NCBI GenBank assembly: GCA_944376125.1 | Contig: CALWBQ010000044.1 | Span: forward strand, 1 to 64,000 | Source: an uncultured Lachnospiraceae bacterium | Lineage (GTDB): Bacteria; Bacillota; Clostridia; Lachnospirales; Lachnospiraceae | Reading direction: 5' to 3' | Length of the DNA: 64,000 nucleotides | Part shown: positions 53,560-60,993 of the stretch, in pieces | How positions within the stretch are numbered: the stretch's first letter is position 1 | Layout of the letters: each line of letters opens with the position of its first letter | Made by a program: the position numbers and the translations under genes | Notes under the pieces: model-generated | What the model saw: the letters and a program-made list of their open reading frames with translations, nothing else | Databases searched by the model: none | Told to the model about the DNA's origin: nothing

Positions 53560-53913
53560 CTATAGTTCTTGAATATCGACAATGGTTTTTCCATCACGCC
53601 ATATTCTTTCTAAATCATAAAAGAGGCGGTCTTCCCGGCAGAAAATATGGACAATAATATCTTTGTAATCCATCAGGATCCAATTTGCAGAGTCATATCC
53701 CTCTATCTGCTTATATTCAAAGCCTGCCTTCCCCAACTGCTCTTCTACGCTGTCTGCCATTGCCTGAACCTGATGCTGATTGGCTCCGCTGGCAATGATA
53801 AAATAGTCTGCCAAGACGGAGATATCGTGAATGTCGATGATAGTAATATCCTCGCCTTTTTTTTCTGATAAAGCAGAATAGGCTAATTTTACCATTTCTT
53901 TTGATTGTTCCAT
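53560..53913 (-). CDS. rsfS: Ribosomal silencing factor RsfS
   Basis: 117 residues. DUF143 family: DITIIDIHDISVLADYFIIASG, QVQAMADSVEEQL, WILMDYKDIIVHIFCREDRLFYDLERIW. Binds uL14 and blocks subunit joining under nutrient stress. Lies 5 bases after the nadD/yqeK fusion. Confidence 0.95.
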   Translation of the reverse strand: MEQSKEMVKLAYSALSEKKGEDITIIDIHDISVLADYFIIASGANQHQVQAMADSVEEQLGKAGFEYKQIEGYDSANWILMDYKDIIVHIFCREDRLFYDLERIWRDGKTIVDIQEL

Positions 53914-53918
53914 TATTT

Positions 53919-55166
53919 TTATACATCCTTTCTGGAAGCTGCCTCTTTTGGCGGTATTTCGCCTCTGAGAGCAGCGTAGTATTCATATGCCTGACAGGTC
54001 ATAGGATCTGCAGAAGCATTTTTTTGTTTTAAATAATCCAGTGTACCTTTTAAAATTTGATAAAGGGCTTCATCAAGGTCACAGAAGGCCAGTCTGCGCA
54101 TCTCTGGCAGGTTCGGAGCTTTATATCGGCGCGGTTCAATATAATCTGCAATATATACAATTTTTTCCAGCATGGACATTTCCGGACGGCCAGTTGTGTG
54201 GTACAGAATAGCATTCAGGATCTCCGGATCATGAATTTCATATTTATGTTCTGCTAACCATGCGCCATAATTTGCATGCAGAACGGCTGGGGCGCGGCGC
54301 TGCTCTTCCGTAACAGATATCTTGTGCTGCAGACATTTTTTTAATACTACATCATCAGAAAAACGTTTGCCACAGTCGTGAAGGAGACCGGCAATTTCAG
54401 CTTTGCCGATATCACACCCGTACCGCATGGCCAGGCACATACTGGTATACGATACAGAGAGTGAATGCTCATAGCGCATGGGAGCCAGCTTAGATTTCAG
54501 ACGTTTGCGGTACAGCGCAATTTGATCTGCTGAATAGGAACTGTTCATAGAAACCTCCCGATATTGATAAAGATGGTGTTCTCTGATATAGCGGAACACA
54601 GGATCTGGAACATAGGCTTGGACAGAGATGCCTTCTGAAATCATGCTGCGAATTTGGGCAGATGCGACATCATAGATATCGCAGTGGAGAAGATAGATGG
54701 CAGCGCCATACTTTTCTTTTAAGTAAGCAATCTGCTCTGTCATACTCTTATGTGATTTCTGATAGTGGCGTCCTGCCACCAAAAGGATCGCCTGTTCCAT
54801 TACTTTCTCTGGGTGATACCAATTTTCGATCTCATAAAGGGAATCTGCACCGATAATAAAATAAAATTCCTCGTTAGGGTATTCCTGGCGAAGCAGCTGA
54901 AGCGTCTGTGCTGTATAGGTATCTCCGCTGCGCTTCACCTCAAAATCTGAACAGCAGAAGTATGGATATCCTGCGATGGCTGCTTCCACCATCTGGCATC
55001 GCACAGCGGAATCTGTAATTTGGTGATCTTTTTTGTGGGGTGGGTGTCCGGAAGGCATAAACCAGACAAAGTCCAGGCGATATTCATAATATGCCTGCCG
55101 GGCAAGCCTCAAATGTCCATTGTGGATGGGATCAAAAGTCCCTCCCATAATTCCAATTTTGGACAT
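53919..55166 (-). CDS. nadD: NadD-YqeK fusion: NaMN adenylyltransferase plus HD phosphohydrolase
   Basis: 415 residues, two genes in one. Residues 1-200 are NadD: GGTFDPIHNGHLRLA nucleotidyl-transferase motif, PSGHPPHKKD, and a SAQIRSMI segment in place of the usual SST-x-IR. Residues ~215-400 are a YqeK-type HD domain: RYEHSLSVSYTS, LLHDCGKRF, LHANYGAWLA, ILYHTTGRPEMSMLEKIVYIADYIEP. NadD makes NaAD; YqeK proteins hydrolyse Ap4A symmetrically. The two are separate adjacent genes in B. subtilis. ATG follows AGGAGG. Confidence 0.92.
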   Translation of the reverse strand: MSKIGIMGGTFDPIHNGHLRLARQAYYEYRLDFVWFMPSGHPPHKKDHQITDSAVRCQMVEAAIAGYPYFCCSDFEVKRSGDTYTAQTLQLLRQEYPNEEFYFIIGADSLYEIENWYHPEKVMEQAILLVAGRHYQKSHKSMTEQIAYLKEKYGAAIYLLHCDIYDVASAQIRSMISEGISVQAYVPDPVFRYIREHHLYQYREVSMNSSYSADQIALYRKRLKSKLAPMRYEHSLSVSYTSMCLAMRYGCDIGKAEIAGLLHDCGKRFSDDVVLKKCLQHKISVTEEQRRAPAVLHANYGAWLAEHKYEIHDPEILNAILYHTTGRPEMSMLEKIVYIADYIEPRRYKAPNLPEMRRLAFCDLDEALYQILKGTLDYLKQKNASADPMTCQAYEYYAALRGEIPPKEAASRKDV

Positions 55167-55174
55167 AAAACCTC

Positions 55175-55468
55175 CTATGGAAGGATGATCTTCCGTTTTT
55201 GCTCATCCTTGGCAGGTTTATATAATACAATTTTTCTGCCAATTACCTGAACTACCTCCGAGCGGGTCCGTTCTGCGAGAACCCGGGATATTTCGCGAAT
55301 ATCATCCAGGCAGCTTTTTAAAACGGTAATTTTTATCAATTCTCTGGCCTGCAGAGCTTCATTGACAGCCTCAGTTACCTCGGGGGTAAGGCTGGATTTT
55401 CCAATTTGAAAGATAGAATCCATTTCCATGGCAAGTCCTTTTAGATAGGATCTTTGTTTACTCGTCAT
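55175..55468 (-). CDS. yhbY: CRM-domain RNA-binding protein YhbY
   Basis: 97 residues. SKQRSYLKGLAMEMDSIFQIGKSSLT and LKSCLDDIREISRVLAERTRSEVVQVIGRKIVLYK are the CRM fold with the GxxG-like loop. Associates with pre-50S ribosomes. Conserved place between obgE and nadD. Confidence 0.93.
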   Translation of the reverse strand: MTSKQRSYLKGLAMEMDSIFQIGKSSLTPEVTEAVNEALQARELIKITVLKSCLDDIREISRVLAERTRSEVVQVIGRKIVLYKPAKDEQKRKIILP

Positions 55469-55508
55469 TTCTTTCCTCCAGGCCCATTTTCAGGCCCTGT
55501 ATATGATA

Positions 55509-56798
55509 TTATTTATAGTAATCAAATTCCAGGCCATACATACGAACTGTGTCGCCTTCCTGAATTCCGGCTTTTTCCAGATCTTCCAGAATGCCTGTGT
55601 TTTTCAGAAACTTCTGGAAGAATTCAAAACCCTTCTCAGAATCCAAGTTGGTATAGCCCAGCATCTTTTCAATTTTTGGCCCCTCTACGACATAAACGCC
55701 CTCTTCTGCCTTTTCAACCGTATAAGGAAGATTTTCTACAGCCTTCATACTGATATCATATTCTCTTTCGAAGATAACTGGCTTGGTATCCAGATTTTGA
55801 AGCTGGCTGTAGACATAATAAAGGAGATCGTTTACGCCCTCCCCGCTGACAGCAGAGATCGGAAATACACGAATCCCTTCCGGCTCGAATTCACGGCGCA
55901 GCCTGTCTACTGGGGATTCAGAATCCTCCTCGGTATAAATCGAATCGATTTTGTTGGCAGCAATAACCTGAGGACGGGTAAGAAGCTCAGGGTTGTATGC
56001 AGCCAGCTCCTGATTGATGGTGCGAATGTCCTCTACGGGATCTCGCCCCTCTGTAGAAGCTGCGTCAACCACGTGAATCAGTACTTTGGTGCGCTCAATA
56101 TGCTTTAGGAATGAGTGGCCAAGCCCAACACCCTCAGAAGCTCCCTCTATCAATCCGGGAATATCGGCCATAACAAAACCAGCCCCATCCCCCAGATCAA
56201 CAACTCCCAGGTGAGGATTTAGGGTGGTAAAATGATAGTTGGCAATTTTAGGCCGGGCATTGCTGACACGAGACAGCAGAGTGGATTTCCCCACATTTGG
56301 AAATCCAACCAGGCCAACATCAGCAATCACTTTTAGTTCCAGAAGAACCCAGAGCTCCTGAGCCGGCTGGCCGGGCTGGGCATATTTGGGAACCTGCATA
56401 GTGGCAGTTGCAAAATGCATATTTCCAAGGCCGCCTTTTCCGCCTTTTAAGATAATTTCCCGGCGGTTTTCCCCGGACATGTCAGCAATTACCTTTCCGG
56501 ATTCAAATTCCTTAATAACAGTACCCTCCGGCACTTTGATAATGAGGTCTTTCCCATCAGCACCGTGACAGCGGCGTTTTCCGCCCTCTTCTCCGCTTTC
56601 TGCTACATATTTCCGGACATGACGGAAATCGGTGAGGGTGTTCAGTCCATCTTCCACTTCAAAAATAATATCGCCGCCGCGGCCGCCGTCGCCGCCGTCT
56701 GGACCGCCGTTGGCCACATACAATTCTCTGCGGAAGCTGACATGGCCGTCCCCGCCTTTTCCTGATTTAATAAATATTTTAGCACTGTCGGCAAACAT
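55509..56798 (-). CDS. obgE: GTPase ObgE/CgtA
   Basis: 429 residues. Glycine-rich Obg fold (KSGKGGDGHVSFRRE, GGDGGRGGDIIF), G domain (GFPNVGKSTLLS, DIPGLIEGASEGVGLGHSFL, NKID), and the C-terminal OCT domain. Acts in 50S assembly and stress control. I start it at MFADSAKIF (56798) with AAAGGA upstream; 17 codons more are open upstream but not family-like. Its leader contains a terminator-like hairpin (56832-56860). Confidence 0.95.
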   Translation of the reverse strand: MFADSAKIFIKSGKGGDGHVSFRRELYVANGGPDGGDGGRGGDIIFEVEDGLNTLTDFRHVRKYVAESGEEGGKRRCHGADGKDLIIKVPEGTVIKEFESGKVIADMSGENRREIILKGGKGGLGNMHFATATMQVPKYAQPGQPAQELWVLLELKVIADVGLVGFPNVGKSTLLSRVSNARPKIANYHFTTLNPHLGVVDLGDGAGFVMADIPGLIEGASEGVGLGHSFLKHIERTKVLIHVVDAASTEGRDPVEDIRTINQELAAYNPELLTRPQVIAANKIDSIYTEEDSESPVDRLRREFEPEGIRVFPISAVSGEGVNDLLYYVYSQLQNLDTKPVIFEREYDISMKAVENLPYTVEKAEEGVYVVEGPKIEKMLGYTNLDSEKGFEFFQKFLKNTGILEDLEKAGIQEGDTVRMYGLEFDYYK

Positions 56799-56831
56799 AA
56801 ACAACTGATTCCTTTCTGAATCTAAAAAGAA

Positions 56832-56907
56832 TAAAAAAGAATTCTGCATCGCAGAATTCTCCGCCTGCGGCGGGCCGCGTCAGCAGCACTCTCTTTTTCC
56901 GCCGCAG
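56832..56907 (-). terminator. Leader hairpin and terminator-like stem-loop before obgE
   Basis: On the minus strand a 10-bp perfect stem (56851-56860 with 56838-56847, AGAATTCTGC / GCAGAATTCT, 3-base loop) is followed by TTTTTT. A second stem, CTGCGGCGG / CCGCCGCAG (56899-56907 with 56865-56873), lies just before it. The pair resembles an attenuator; the ribosome site of obgE is only ~20 bases further. Confidence 0.65.
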
Positions 56908-56960
56908 CGCGATCCCTGCGGAACATTTTATCCCATAAGAACCTTTATTCCCCATGAGAT

Positions 56961-56992
56961 AAAAAAGGCTCCATACCGTTAAGTATGAAGCC
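56961..56992 (-). terminator. rpmA terminator
   Basis: Minus strand: GGCTTCATAC, short loop, GTATGGAGCC, then TTTTTT (56966-56961), directly after the rpmA stop. Confidence 0.85.
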
Positions 56993-56998
56993 TTCAGA

Positions 56999-57289
56999 TT
57001 ATTCGTTGATTGCTCTCGGATAAACAGAAACCTGCTTCTTGTCTCTGCCTTTTCTTTCAAACTTAACAACTCCGTCTACTAAAGCGAATAAAGTATCATC
57101 GCCGCCGCGTCCTACGTTGTTGCCAGGATGGATCTTGGTCCCGCGCTGTCTGTACAGAATGTTTCCAGCCAGTACGAACTGTCCGTCAGCTCTTTTGGCG
57201 CCAAGTCTCTTAGACTCGGAATCTCTACCGTTCTTGGTAGAACCAACACCCTTTTTATGAGCAAAAAACTGAAGGTTCATCTTAAACAT
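56999..57289 (-). CDS. rpmA: Large ribosomal subunit protein bL27 with Prp-cleavable N-terminus
   Basis: 96 residues: [21 protein letters not shown] at the start, then the bL27 body ([36 protein letters not shown]). The extension ending LQFF before AHKKG is the Firmicute signal removed by the protease Prp, encoded just upstream; processing is needed for bL27 to reach the peptidyl transferase centre. ATG 57289 is chosen from its GGAGG 9 bases away. Confidence 0.95.
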   Translation of the reverse strand: MFKMNLQFFAHKKGVGSTKNGRDSESKRLGAKRADGQFVLAGNILYRQRGTKIHPGNNVGRGGDDTLFALVDGVVKFERKGRDKKQVSVYPRAINE

Positions 57290-57293
57290 TTGT

Positions 57294-57638
57294 CTACACC
57301 TCCTCAAATCGGATATGAATATATGATCTCCCGTACTCTTCCTCTATGTTCTTCAGCCCAAGGACAAGAGAATTCATCAGGAGACTTGATTCCGGACTGA
57401 TATTAGAAGGGAAGGAAAAGGTAAACATTCCTGTCTCTTCATCCGCTTCCCCGTTAAATGCATCTTCTGTAAACGCCTCAATCGAATTTGCTGTGGTGAA
57501 CACCAGCGCTGAGACTGCAGCACAGACAATATCCTGACCGCTCTCCCCGTAACCGGCGTGACCGCTGAGACTGATGCCTGTATAGCAGGATTCAGAAGAA
57601 GCTGCACTTTTCTTTGTAAATACCGTTACCTGAATCAT
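57294..57638 (-). CDS. prp: Ribosomal-processing cysteine protease Prp
   Basis: 114 residues. Catalytic His27 ([12 protein letters not shown]) and Cys39 ([19 protein letters not shown]). Removes the bL27 N-terminal peptide. Lies between rplU and rpmA, the conserved order; 9 bases after rplU. Confidence 0.95.
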   Translation of the reverse strand: MIQVTVFTKKSAASSESCYTGISLSGHAGYGESGQDIVCAAVSALVFTTANSIEAFTEDAFNGEADEETGMFTFSFPSNISPESSLLMNSLVLGLKNIEEEYGRSYIHIRFEEV

Positions 57639-57647
57639 AATTTGTCA

Positions 57648-57956
57648 TTAAGCATTGATCTTTTCAATCTTAACCTGAGTATAGAGCTGTCTGTGGCCAT
57701 TCTTTTTGTGATAGCCAGTTTTTCTCTTATACTTGTAAACGATAACTTTTTTGCCCTTGCCTTCTTTCTCTACAGTTGCGGTAACAGTTGCACCTGCTAC
57801 AGTCGGGCATCCGATGGTCAGTTCGCCGTTGTTTACAGCCAGTACCTGATCGAAAGTTACGGTTTCGCCAGCATTTACGCCGAGCTTTTCTACCTTAATG
57901 ATATCGCCTTCAGCTACTTTGTACTGCTTGCCACCTGTTGCAATAATCGCGTACAT
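57648..57956 (-). CDS. rplU: Large ribosomal subunit protein bL21
   Basis: 102 residues: [14 protein letters not shown] at the start, then [31 protein letters not shown] 57956 with GGAGG 8 bases upstream; an earlier in-frame ATG would add three residues and break the spacing. First gene of the operon, preceded by an L21 leader. Confidence 0.96.
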   Translation of the reverse strand: MYAIIATGGKQYKVAEGDIIKVEKLGVNAGETVTFDQVLAVNNGELTIGCPTVAGATVTATVEKEGKGKKVIVYKYKRKTGYHKKNGHRQLYTQVKIEKINA

Positions 57957-57980
57957 GAAAGGCACCTCCTATTATCATTA

Positions 57981-58045
57981 CTCGCCAGCTTAGGTGTCTG
58001 CATCAAACATCCTGCAGAACTTGTAAACCTCGCTGTGCGGCATAC
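57981..58045 (-). ncRNA. Ribosomal protein L21 leader candidate
   Basis: Minus-strand leader with nested pairing: CAGC(58035-58032)/GCTG(57989-57986), AGGT(58030-58027)/ACCT(57995-57992), CTGCA(58017-58013)/TGCAG(58002-57998). These fit a three-tier stem upstream of rplU, the place of the known Firmicute L21 leader that binds bL21 for autoregulation. Identity with the known motif was not tested. Confidence 0.55.
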
Positions 58046-58051
58046 TCTATA

Positions 58052-58080
58052 AATTTAGCATTCTTTTCTTGACATGTCAA
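58052..58080 (-). promoter_or_regulatory. rplU operon promoter inside the end of alsT
   Basis: Minus strand: TTGACA (58080-58075), 17 bases, TAAATT (58057-58052) with extended TGC. The -35 lies in the last codons of alsT and the -10 starts at its stop codon. The -35 is part of the palindrome TTGACATGTCAA (58069-58080). Confidence 0.6.
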
Positions 58081-59440
58081 CAGTTTTTTTGCTGTTTTGG
58101 AAGGTTTTCATAATCTTTACAACTGTGCCGCTGAGGGCGATGAGGGCTAAAGCATTGGGGATCACCATCAGGCCATTGAAGAAGTCTGCCAGCTCCCACA
58201 CTAGATTGACTTTCAGGGTAGAACCGACAACAATAAAAATGACTACCAGAGCGGAATATACTTTTACCGCTTTTTTGCCAAATAGGTAATCCACATTTAT
58301 GGAACCAAAAAACTGCCAGCTAATAATGGTTGAGAATGCAAAAAAGAATAAACACACAGCGACAAAAATATCGCCGAAGGATCCGAAACCAGTGGTAAAG
58401 GCACTCTGAGTGAGAGCAATCCCCTCTTTGCCATTGGCAAGAACTCCGGTGGTTAAAATTGAGAAAACAGTCAGGTTTAAAATGACAAAGGTATCAATGA
58501 AAACGCTAATCATTGCCGCCAGTCCCTGCTCGTGCGGATTCTTGGCTGTAGCACGGGCATGTGCATGAGGTGTGGACCCCATGCCGGCCTCATTAGAAAA
58601 CAGTCCCCTGGCGACACCATATCGAATCGCCTCTCTTATAGTGATGCCGGCAGCACCGCCGGTGACAGCTTGGGGTTGAAATGCGCCAACAAAGATCATT
58701 TTGAGAGCAGCCGGGAGCGCTGTGATGTGCAGAATGATCAGGGCTAGGCTCCCGATAATGTAAATTCCGGCCATAAAGGGAACCATTTTCTCGACGACAG
58801 CCGCCAGGCGCTCTGTGCCGCCGAGAAAAATGAAGCCTGCAAAAATAGCGATGATGATTCCGACAGCGATCGGAGGAATCTGGATATTGCGCGATTCAAA
58901 TACTTCGGAAAAGGCAGCTCCGATAGAGTTAGACTGGACCATATTTCCCATAAATCCGAGAGCCAGGATAATAAAGATGGCAAAGGCTGCAGCAAGAATT
59001 TTTCCGAAGATGCCGTGAAAGGCTTCTTTAATATAATAGACGGGGCCTCCTGTGACCTGACCGTCCTTTACAGTCTTAAACTGCTGAGCCAGGGTCGCTT
59101 CACCGTATATGGTAGCCATTCCAAAAAAGGCAGACAGCCACATCCAGAAGATTGCGCCTGGGCCGCCCATGACCAGAGCTGTTGCAGCGCCTGTCAGATT
59201 CCCGGTTCCTACTTGGGCTGCAATAGCAGTAGCCAGAGATTGGAGCGGTGTCATTGCCCCGTTGCGCTCTTTTGTTCCTTGGAGTTTAAAATGACCGAAT
59301 ACCAGACGGCATCCTTCCGGAAATTTGCGGATCTGAATAAAACGGAGACGAATAGTGAAGAAAATGCCGGTGCCGCAGAGAATGATGAGGAGCAGAAAAC
59401 TCCACAGAAAATTGTTTGCACTTTTGACCAGATCTAACAT
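58055..59440 (-). CDS. alsT: Alanine or glycine:sodium symporter (AgcS family)
   Basis: 461 residues, about 10-11 membrane segments. Family blocks: TPLQSLATAIAAQVGTGNLTGAATAL, GPGAIFWMWLSAFFGMATIYGEATLAQ, VARGLFSNEAGMGSTPHAHA, and the C-terminal LADFFNGLMVIPNALALIALSG. Imports small amino acids with Na+. The glycine riboswitch in its leader suggests glycine is the substrate or signal. No terminator separates it from the rplU leader, so it could also read into rplU. Confidence 0.92.
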   Translation of the reverse strand: MLDLVKSANNFLWSFLLLIILCGTGIFFTIRLRFIQIRKFPEGCRLVFGHFKLQGTKERNGAMTPLQSLATAIAAQVGTGNLTGAATALVMGGPGAIFWMWLSAFFGMATIYGEATLAQQFKTVKDGQVTGGPVYYIKEAFHGIFGKILAAAFAIFIILALGFMGNMVQSNSIGAAFSEVFESRNIQIPPIAVGIIIAIFAGFIFLGGTERLAAVVEKMVPFMAGIYIIGSLALIILHITALPAALKMIFVGAFQPQAVTGGAAGITIREAIRYGVARGLFSNEAGMGSTPHAHARATAKNPHEQGLAAMISVFIDTFVILNLTVFSILTTGVLANGKEGIALTQSAFTTGFGSFGDIFVAVCLFFFAFSTIISWQFFGSINVDYLFGKKAVKVYSALVVIFIVVGSTLKVNLVWELADFFNGLMVIPNALALIALSGTVVKIMKTFQNSKKTVDMSRKEC

Positions 59441-59461
59441 GATTACCCTCTTTTCTTTAGA

Positions 59462-59516
59462 TTTTTTGGCAGGTTTCAGCAGACGGCCCTATCCAGCCGT
59501 CCTGCCAGGAAAAAAC
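59462..59516 (-). promoter_or_regulatory. Second leader hairpin before alsT
   Basis: GGCAGG (59468-59473) pairs with CCTGCC (59501-59506), inside it ACGGC (59483-59487) with GCCGT (59496-59500), and T6 (59462-59467) faces an A-rich run (59510-59515), extending the stem. It lies between the riboswitch terminator and the alsT ribosome site. Confidence 0.5.
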
Positions 59517-59520
59517 GACA

Positions 59521-59550
59521 AAAAATAAGAGCTGACAGAAATCAGCCCTC
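59521..59550 (-). terminator. Riboswitch expression-platform terminator
   Basis: Minus strand: AGGGCTGA, 6-base loop, TCAGCTCT (one G-U pair), then TATTTTTT. It follows the glycine aptamer by ~35 bases and precedes alsT. Confidence 0.75.
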
Positions 59551-59582
59551 CAAAGAGTAAGAACGAATTGCATGTATTGTAT

Positions 59583-59673
59583 GCCCTGTCCTTTTGCCTG
59601 AGAGATAGGCAGGCCATGCGGCCTGTGTTACACCTTCGGCGCCCAAATAAATTGAGACTCTCCAGAGTATTGT
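59583..59673 (-). ncRNA. Glycine riboswitch (single aptamer)
   Basis: Minus-strand sequence has the conserved glycine aptamer blocks in order: CTCTGGAGAG, GCGCCGAAGGTGTAAC, ATCTCTCAGGCAAAAGGACAG. Only one full aptamer is visible. With the following terminator it probably acts by glycine-dependent antitermination or termination of alsT. Confidence 0.92.
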
Positions 59674-59693
59674 CATATCACGAAACGCCTCTA

Positions 59694-59722
59694 TTCTATC
59701 ACAGATATCTGCTGTATGCAAC
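59694..59722 (-). promoter_or_regulatory. Promoter of the riboswitch-alsT transcript
   Basis: Minus strand: TTGCAT (59722-59717), 17 bases, TAGAAT (59699-59694). The spacer contains the palindrome CAGATATCTG (59703-59712). Confidence 0.75.
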
Positions 59723-59731
59723 ATTTTGTAT

Positions 59732-59759
59732 TGTATTTTATGAGAATCTTGCTATAATG
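59732..59759 (+). promoter_or_regulatory. Divergent promoter of the MFS gene
   Basis: TTGTAT (59732-59737), 16 bases, TATAAT (59754-59759) with extended TGC. Its -35 is only ~10 bases from the -35 of the alsT promoter, so the two face away from a shared centre. Confidence 0.65.
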
Positions 59760-59805
59760 GGTTACGGCTCAGAAGCCAACTATGAAAACAAAAGAGGTAC
59801 TTCCT

Positions 59806-60993
59806 ATGAAAACGCAGAATGTAAGTTTTTACCGCTGCTGCTACGGATATGCAGTCAGCGGAATGGTCACGTTGTCTTTTGGGGCAATCCTTCCATCTCT
59901 AATTGAGGAGGCAGGGATGAATTACGCTCTAGCGGGAGGGCTGCTGTCCTTTATGGCAATCGGAAACCTTTTGGCAAGTTTTATCTATCCCGCGGCAGCC
60001 GGACAGATGGGACACAAGAAATCCATAACAGCTGCGGCAGCTATGGTGCCGCTGTGTCTTCTGGGCTTTACTCTCCTGCCCTCGATTCCGGTTATGTATG
60101 CTCTGATTTTTCTCCTTGGGATATCCAGGGGGTCTATTACGCTGATTAACAACTTGATTGTAAATAAAATCAGCGGAGGATCCGGCAAAGAGCTGAATCT
60201 CCTCCACTGTTCGTTCGCTGTAGGCGCGTTTCTGTCCCCCTTCATCATCGGGATTTTGATTTCCGCTGGGATTGGCTGGAAGGTGAGCCTTTATATGCTG
60301 GCCGCTCTGGCGGCGTCCTCAGCCATTTCTTACCATCTGCTGGATTATGGAATCGTGCCGGATCCACGGCTGACAGAGAGAAGAAAAAAGTGGAAAGAGG
60401 AAAAAACGGCAGATAACCGAGGCTTTTTGAAGAATACTGGATTCTACTGCATTGCTTTTCTCCTTTTCTTCTACCTGGGGATGGAAAACTGCATCAATGG
60501 CTGGTTCGTCACCTACCTGCAGAGCACTGGTGTGATGAGCGAGGCGTTTGCGACCACGATGGTATCTGTCACTTGGATGGTCATTATGGCTGGAAGACTT
60601 GTATGTGCCAGACTTTCAAAAAGCTGGCCAAAGAAGAGGATCATTCTGATGGATGCTGTGGGAAGCGCCCTGTGCTTTTTCCTTCTGATTGCAACGAAAA
60701 GTCTGCCGGTTATCACAGTCTCTTTGGCAGGACTGGGCTTCTTCCTGTCTGGAATTTACCCTACAAGCATTGCGAATGCAGGAAGCCTTATCATGGGATC
60801 CACCATCGGAATGTCTATCCTCACAGCGATTTCTGCAGTGGGTGGGATCATCACTCCTCAGATCATCGGCATGGTGGCTGACAAGACTGGAATGACGGCA
60901 GCTATCAGCACCTTGTCAGTCAATGTTATTCTGGTCTGCCTGCTTGCCATTTTTAACGATCGGCGGCCGCAAAAGACCAGCGGCCTGCTCTAA
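59806..60993 (+). CDS. Major facilitator superfamily transporter
   Basis: 395 residues, 12 membrane segments; a charged central loop (RRKKWKEEKTADNRG). The layout and MENCINGWFVTYL and FLSGIYPTSIANAG segments recall the sugar/fucose-permease-like branch of MFS, but the substrate is unknown. ATG 59806 has GAGG 8 bases upstream; the ATG at 59782 has none. Its last 78 bases overlap, tail to tail, the 3' end of rng on the other strand. Confidence 0.85.
   Translation: MKTQNVSFYRCCYGYAVSGMVTLSFGAILPSLIEEAGMNYALAGGLLSFMAIGNLLASFIYPAAAGQMGHKKSITAAAAMVPLCLLGFTLLPSIPVMYALIFLLGISRGSITLINNLIVNKISGGSGKELNLLHCSFAVGAFLSPFIIGILISAGIGWKVSLYMLAALAASSAISYHLLDYGIVPDPRLTERRKKWKEEKTADNRGFLKNTGFYCIAFLLFFYLGMENCINGWFVTYLQSTGVMSEAFATTMVSVTWMVIMAGRLVCARLSKSWPKKRIILMDAVGSALCFFLLIATKSLPVITVSLAGLGFFLSGIYPTSIANAGSLIMGSTIGMSILTAISAVGGIITPQIIGMVADKTGMTAAISTLSVNVILVCLLAIFNDRRPQKTSGLL

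Noticed and set aside
56779..57069. Minus-strand 96-codon frame across the rpmA/obgE gap
   Set aside because: Runs through two terminators and out of frame of both genes, with no ribosome site or similarity.
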